Positions 30,450 through 35,888 of a DNA stretch of 35,888 nt are shown piece after piece. The translations under genes were made by a program, and so were the position numbers. Source of the stretch: Reticulitermes lucifugus (taxonomy: Eukaryota; Arthropoda; Insecta; Blattodea; Rhinotermitidae); contig JAKCWW010003143.1 in assembly GCA_026260175.1 (NCBI GenBank), positions 12,830 to 48,717 of the forward strand, written 5' to 3'. Position 1 is the first letter of the stretch. The number at the start of each line of letters is the position of its first letter. The notes beneath the pieces were generated by a model, which saw only the letters and a list, made by a program, of their open reading frames with translations, had not been told where the DNA came from and did no database searches.

Positions 30450-33400
30450 AGAGTTTTTAAATCAGATTCACTTCCTCAAGAATTATCTAGCTTCATCCTC
30501 TTGGCGTATAAATAGCAAGTGATATGTTTACCATGCATACAGCTTAATAACACAGAAGTTTATCAATATAATTTTTATTCTTTGAAGATTAGATTGCGCT
30601 ATCAACACGGTTATCTTCTCTGTTTACTTTGGTGTTTTGTACCAATTTTATGAAATTCCTCGTCACCAGTTTAAAATAAAAAAATCTAGAGATGTATCAG
30701 CAATGTCACGCAACCAAATGCCTGGCTGTCCTTTCTGCTCATACAGAATCGTTTGCAGAAAGGTATTCTGCAATTTACAATCAATATACTGGATTTTACC
30801 AAATTTGATTTAGCTGTGGCCTTTGTGTTCATTTATTCAAATGTAAATGTATTATATATATTACATATAATAAATTATACAGACTACGCAACTCTGGCTC
30901 ACGTCTCTTACACCATTACCATAATTCAGCACAACCACTGAGAATTTTACAAAGATTTAGCAAGGCCCTTCATGTAGGAGAGAAATCTTGGTCACCTGTA
31001 TGCTGTTACTATCCACACGAAAATATATGAACGCCCAGATGTTGGTCATCAACAACTACTTATCTCTGGTAATCACTCATGACTTTGTGAAAATTTGACC
31101 AGATTGTAGTTTGTATACGTTTAAAATTCAGGCAAGTGGCAAACCAATTAGTGTTTCTAATGGAAGCATATTGCGTTCTTTGTGGTGTATCAACTGAATC
31201 TTTATCACAAATGAAAGTTAATTGACTGTAACGATCGTACGATTGGAACTCAATGACTGTCCTGTGAAAGTACAAAACCTCCAGCAATAAAATAACTCCT
31301 GCCAGAACAGCACCGTAGCCTATTGAAGCACGACCATGGTCGAGTATAATTCCGTCACACTGCTGCATTGCTGAATCATGTTGCTCCTGTGGCAGTCATA
31401 TGTTAACCAGCCAATCTAGCAGCCCGACATTTCGATATTATTTCTGTCTAAAATGATTTTACAAATTTAAACTTCAGCCAACCGGGTTGGGTATTTAAAT
31501 TTCAGCGCATGATTTGTGAAAACCGTGAAGATTGTCTGAACAGAAAAAGATAAAATTATGAAATAAACGGCATTTTTTGGAAAATAAAACAGAGATTATG
31601 CAGCGTGTCTTTAAACATTCAGTAAATTTCCTTATTGCCTAAATATACAAATTGATTTTCTAGGGGTGTTTTCCTACGTGCTTTCACGTTTGGCAATGCG
31701 GGTGTTTAGAAGCTTAAAGTAATGTTTCATTAAAGTAACAAACATAAGCACAAGTATGCAGCGTAATAAAATAGGACAGGCTTCATTTCTTATATTATTC
31801 TCAAAACTACATCTACACATAATTGTTTTACTTTATTTATATTTCTAATGGGCAATCACGTATACGTATTAAAAACGAAGTATTAAATCCTTCCCGAAGC
31901 GAAACTTGGATTTAAGTGACCTGTCGTGATTGAAGTATTTTAAACTTCAAATCCTTTTTTGGCTGTTGTCTAGTTTATCTTTTCATAGTTCATAAAAGTC
32001 TTATATATTATTCGTTTGAAGTCACGTAATGATAAATAATGTTCGTAATATGACAGCCTATTTCTTGTTATTTTTAACCATTTTTCGTGTAATAATATGA
32101 AAGTACTGCTGTTTCATCAACGAAAACACCCACAAAGTTTCTATACATTATATTTTGATTGCGTTATACCTATATTAAACTTACCCATTCGCCCACGACT
32201 GTAGCTTCTCTGTTCGCATTTGATCGTTCCTACTGCAGCACTGACTGTGGACGCCTGACCATCCGCTCGAGGACACAGGGCTCTAATGAAATGCCTCAAG
32301 CCTTATGGCTGCGTTTAAACATTCGTCCAGTCTGTAGGCCTGACAACTTGGATCTTCGAAGGTATTAAAGGGATGTAGGTAGCGTGGGTTGTGAGTTATG
32401 CCTGGCGAGACATCATGGTCCAGAGACTGTGCAATAACATTTGTCGTCTACGCTCTACAGAAACCTCCTCTTAGCTGTTCTAGCGGCCAGTGTAATTGAG
32501 ACGGATGATTTTTATTGTAAATACATTCAAACACGTAGTGACCCATACCAACGGCTTCCTTTTCCATCCTCTTTGCCCTCTTCCAAGTTAACAGTCCCAG
32601 ACTGTAGTAGTCCACTTTTGTTGATGTTCCAAATAGTCTTCTGTCTCTATCCCTACGCGTGGTCGTTACGACTGCTATTATCGGCGTTTACGACAATGCA
32701 GACACTGTGCAAATAGCTCCCAGTAAATGTGCTTCGAGTCCATTTTGTGCAAAAAATGTTACGTTATTACTAGCAAATTATTTGCGATAAGAACATGCCT
32801 TACGGATCTTAAAACGTAGGATATGAGGCTGTTAACTGGAAACATCTGATTCTGGACAGGAACCTGGGGCCAACTGATCTCCATGGCACATTAGTGTGGC
32901 GACAGTGAGTCTCTTGATAACAAATTGGATGTATGTTTCCTTAAAGGTATTCTTGTTGGGCGATTCCAAAACAAGTAGGTGAAAAACAAATTCAATTTTC
33001 TTTTTGTAAACGAGGGGCATGAAACTTAATTGTAGTGGTGTCTGAGCCTATTAAGTTGAGTAGTTTTCGAGATATGAAATCTCAAATTTTTTATCATTCG
33101 TTTAAATTCCTTCCTCGCGCCAATTTTGGGGAAAAGAAATCTCCAAAACGGTTTAAGTTACAGAGCTCAAATGGAGCTCTTTTTAAAGCAAATACTATTC
33201 GCTTTACACCAGCATAAAACACATTTTAGTTCCTTCATATACAGTGCTTTTCTTTTATCTCTGTCCTCTGCACAGCAGCTCTCACGGGTGTCCCGACGGA
33301 TAGTGGCTTTCTATGAGATAAAGATGCCGTTCTTGTTGCGGGGATAAAAGAAAGACAATATAAAAGCAGAAGCACTTTCAATTAAATGTTTAACTTTTGT

Positions 33401-33990
33401 TCCTACCTTCTTTCCAAAATCCGACGTCTGGAGGAAAAGACACCACAGGATTCCGCGCTCAAAGAAGTACGTTCCGTGGCCTGTGTGCAGCAAGACGAAT
33501 AGGAAATGTGTGATCGGGTCCACAACACGTCAGTCAGTGTTCCGGGAAAACTCCACATAAGTTGGTAGCAGTGTTAACAACCCCCCTCCAACCACAAAAT
33601 GAATACAGTATTGTACTCTTCCGTCTTTCTGCTTTCCCTACTCACCACGTTTCACATTCTGCTTTTCTCTGCGTTTCTTCCTATTTTGATTTCTCCCATC
33701 GTCAGACATCTCACGAAAATATAATTACGCAGGAGATACACTCGTCTTCATTTTTCTGTAGATATCAAAGTGTATATTGCAACAGCAACCTGATGACATC
33801 TTCTGTACACATTATGATAGTATTTTCTGTCATGTGTATTACGTGACGGTAAACAGACCGCTGCGGAGCCATTACAACCGCCTGTGTAGCTGGCGGTGTA
33901 TGTGGTGGAGAAACATCTGCTGAGTGCAATTGTTGACTTACATGTAAAGGATGTATATACAGGACATATATAGACGCGTATATACCATTT
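30450..33990. other. 3.5 kb without a supported gene
   Basis: AT-rich sequence. The longest frame (31368-31060, minus, 102 codons) has a hydrophobic run GYGAVLAGVILLLEVLYF but no splice sites or family I know. At 32440-32500 a signal-peptide-like frame (NLLLAVLAASV) follows an AG, but the frame soon ends. Nothing is called as a gene. Confidence 0.45.
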
Positions 33991-33994
33991 ATGT

Positions 33995-34080
33995 AAGCCT
34001 ATAGCCTATGTACACAAAACCCCATAGGAAGAAATTTAACGGGTTTAAGTCCGGCGAACAGGCTGGCCATGCCTTTTCTT
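33995..34080 (-). mobile_element. Transposase scrap of the Tc1/mariner type
   Basis: The minus strand reads WPACSPDLNPLNFFLWGF, parallel to PPRSPDLTTFDLFLWGH in the remnant at 13150. The third catalytic Asp is Asn here (PLNFF). Only about 30 codons remain. Confidence 0.6.
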
Positions 34081-34334
34081 CACATTCATACACATTCTTC
34101 ACATTCATCATTAAGTTCTCCGCATCCTCTCTCGCAAAATATGGAGGTGCTGCCAGGCCGTCACTGCATACTCTTTTGATAGCGACCCATTAACTTAATG
34201 AAATGAAATGATGCAATCAAAACATTCAACATTAATGGATTGATGCATTAATGGCTGATATGAATATTAGCTTGCCATAGACACATCAACAAATTTATTG
34301 ATAAAAGTAAGGCGATGTACGAGTATATATGCAT

Positions 34335-34520
34335 TTCAATGTATTATGTACACACACGTACATTTGTACGTGTGTACGTGTGCATGTATGTATGTATGTG
34401 TATTTGTGAATGTATGTATGTATGTATGTATGTGTGAATTTGTGTATGTGTGTATGTGCGTATGTGTGAATTTGTGTATGTGTGTACGTATGTATGTGTG
34501 AATGTGTGTATGTATGTATT
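34335..34520 (+). repeat. TGTA/TGTG-rich microsatellite
   Basis: An irregular array of TGTATG, TGTGTA and TGTGAA units. Frames on both strands rich in Tyr-Val-Cys or His-Thr are artefacts of it. A small imperfect palindrome (GTACACACACGTAC with GTACGTGTGTAC) opens the array. Confidence 0.85.
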
Positions 34521-34790
34521 TGAAGTTTGAAGTTCAAATAAATTGGCTCAGCTCTCTTCCCAATTAGGCACTACATCGAGACCATAGAAATTCACTGAAT
34601 TCGAATACTGCGTGTACATTCAATAATTAAATATGAGATATGTATTCGGAAAATACGAACGTAACTCGTGGCATTTTGGGTCTTGATGATAATTAAAATG
34701 ATCTGTTGTTATATAATTTACCGATTCGTCCATTCAGCGTGACAATCCTCATGTAAGTTCAAGCACAAAATATTTTGAACTCACTGAAGC

Positions 34791-34901
34791 TCAAAGAAGC
34801 ACGCTAAGCAAGGTCGCTGTGACAATCAGAACAACAGCCACACTTAGAATACCGCCATACACAAACCGCTTATTCACACTCCTGGTAACAGCTTCATTCC
34901 C
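34791..34901 (-). CDS. Last exon of the unidentified gene (transmembrane tail)
   Basis: The acceptor has a clean pyrimidine tract (CTGTTTTTCAG). It encodes GNEAVTRSVNKRF, then about 20 hydrophobic residues to the stop, too short to appear as a long ORF. Positive residues just before the segment favour that side facing the cytosol if it is tail-anchored. Confidence 0.5.
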   Translation of the reverse strand, partial: GNEAVTRSVNKRFVYGGILSVAVVLIVTATLLSVLL

Positions 34902-35641
34902 CTGAAAAACAGAAACAGAGATTTCAGATTACTGAATTTTCGTAGATTTTCTTATATCAAGTTTCATAAATAACTCAAATTATTTCTGAGTATTATGAGG
35001 CCACTATTGTATCTCACGTGACCTCGTTATGCGATTTCCAGTTATTATAATCTAAGTGCTGGCATTTTCTTCGCCGTTTTCGACTAATATTTCCAAAGTT
35101 TAAATCCATTCTATCGTAATAATGGTGTCAGAGGCGAATCAAGGCGCTGGTTGCAGTAAAGTGTGATACAAACCAGGTAACACTGACATTGACAAGGAAG
35201 TTATGGGTTTAGAGATGTTCCTGATAGTCCAGCACCACTCAGGCCCCGATGGTGCTGGACTATCGGAAGTCTTCTCTGTATCATTACTTTTCGAAAGGCA
35301 TAAGAATATAATTTCTTTAATAGGCAACCATCTGCCCTGATGTCTGGCCATCAGCTGGGAATATGTCACAGCCCAAGAGGGTCAGATTTCTGTCAGTTTG
35401 TTTCCTCGGAGTTAGGCTTTACCTCAGGAGTTTCAACGCTTACTGCATCTAAAACCACATCCCGTTGTTCGTCATTGCTCCCCCACTGCGTCCAGGAGAT
35501 AAGTCCCTCTGACAAAGTGCTACTCGTTGCAGTACGAGATGTCGACCGTTGGTCTTGTGGAATGTGAGCGGCTGGGATCACGACAGAACTCCAGTCTTTT
35601 CTTGCAGATGGCACGGATAGACGCAAAGAAGTATTTCGAGC
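34791..35641 (-). CDS. 3' part of an unidentified gene with a C-terminal hydrophobic segment (partial)
   Basis: I do not recognise this gene. Two exons are proposed: 35641-35423 (73 codons, acceptor CTTCGCAG, donor GTAAAG) and 34901-34791 (36 codons plus TGA, acceptor TCTGTTTTTCAG). The first ends and the second begins in phase 0, which supports the join. The first encodes a polar, Ser/Thr-rich stretch (SARKDWSSVVIPAAH, STSRTATSSTLSEGL, then an acidic part ending VSVETPE). The second has a basic patch (RSVNKR) followed by FVYGGILSVAVVLIVTATLL and a two- or three-residue tail. This looks like a single C-terminal membrane anchor, or a GPI-type signal, of a protein whose N-terminus lies beyond 35888. 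A possible AATAAA is at 34299-34294 (minus). Confidence 0.5.
35223..35264. repeat. Perfect 15-bp hairpin
   Basis: GATAGTCCAGCACCA (35223-35237) and TGGTGCTGGACTATC (35250-35264) are exact inverted repeats around a 12-base loop. The hairpin falls in the proposed intron of the unidentified gene. Confidence 0.85.
35423..35641 (-). CDS. Penultimate exon of the unidentified gene
   Basis: Open for 73 codons between AG and GT. Composition is Ser/Thr-rich with acidic residues near the end, without Cys or hydrophobic core, suggesting a disordered linker. The open frame extends upstream to an ATG at 35689, so an internal start is an alternative. Confidence 0.45.
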
Positions 35642-35699
35642 CTGCGAAGTGAACATCAAGTCACCACACTGAATTATAACACTGCACATGGAAGTGGTA

Positions 35700-35888
35700 C
35701 TATAACCGAGTGAATTATAATTTCTACTTAGCCTTTAAGAGCATTATAGTTATTATGTGTCGTCCGCTTTATCGTTATAAAAAGGTTCGTTCGTTACGTA
35801 CACAAGTATTTATGTTGTTGTTGTCTGTCCCTGTCGCTACAACGTGGAGCATAGGGGCCTCCTTTCGGAGGTTTCTATGGTCATGTGC
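35700..35888. other. Window end, no feature recognised
   Basis: AT-rich sequence, then TTGTTGTTGTCTGTC and an 18-base imperfect palindrome (GGGGCCTCCTTTCGGAGG). It may be the edge of a repeat, but this cannot be decided from one side. Confidence 0.35.

Noticed and set aside
31060..31368. Minus-strand frame of 102 codons with a hydrophobic stretch
   Set aside because: No splice-site support, no recognised family, and its ATG context and flanks are ordinary. One hydrophobic run in AT-rich DNA is weak evidence.
32400..32716. Possible third cuticular gene (signal-like NLLLAVLAASV after an AG)
   Set aside because: The phase-0 frame from that AG is closed and there is no convincing TATA/Inr plus 5-codon exon upstream. 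No RR-2 exon follows.
34295..34537. Tyr-Val-Cys-rich and His-Thr-rich frames on both strands
   Set aside because: Produced by the TGTA/TGTG microsatellite.

Overview
This window is eukaryotic, intron-rich and almost certainly from an insect. It carries two cuticular-protein genes of the Rebers-Riddiford RR-2 type, each with a TATA box, a 5-codon first exon and phase-0 introns. It also carries insect-like orthologues of the Obg-family GTPase GTPBP10 and of DGCR6/gonadal (gdl), plus a dense background of tRNA-derived SINEs, LINE 3' ends and mariner/hAT remnants. The repeat style and large introns suggest a polyneopteran, perhaps a cockroach or termite; this is an inference, not a proof.

Layout. 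1-1369: repeats, no gene. 1431-4058 (+): first RR-2 gene, 3 exons, 116 aa. 4426-9040: intergenic, with a hairpin MITE, LINE scraps and a weak hammerhead/Penelope-like motif. 9157-12245 (+): second RR-2 gene, 3 exons, 169 aa. 12308-17116: intergenic, with a decayed Tc1/mariner transposase, a SINE and LINE ends. 17212-20866 (-): gdl/DGCR6, 4 exons, 177 aa, with a perfect 202-bp tandem duplication in intron 1. 20867-22408: divergent intergenic region with a nested palindrome. 22409-27406 (+): GTPBP10, 7 exons, 380 aa, all G motifs intact. 28954-29719: one hAT-like element inserted inside another, both with 8-bp target duplications. 29821-30275 (-): internally deleted mariner. 30450-33990: no recognisable gene. 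34791-35641 (-): the last two exons of an unidentified gene ending in a C-terminal hydrophobic segment.

The two cuticular genes are probably paralogues from the tandem CPR clusters usual in insects; their secreted products would bind chitin. GTPBP10 (mitochondrial large-subunit ribosome assembly) and gdl are housekeeping-type genes in head-to-head orientation. I saw no prokaryotic-type system, CRISPR array or rRNA, and no intact mobile element. The most interesting items are the unidentified 3' gene, the 202-bp identical duplication carrying an exon-like island, the nested hAT insertions and the nested palindrome between gdl and GTPBP10. Exon boundaries were set by hand from GT/AG sites, reading-frame phase and family similarity, without transcripts.
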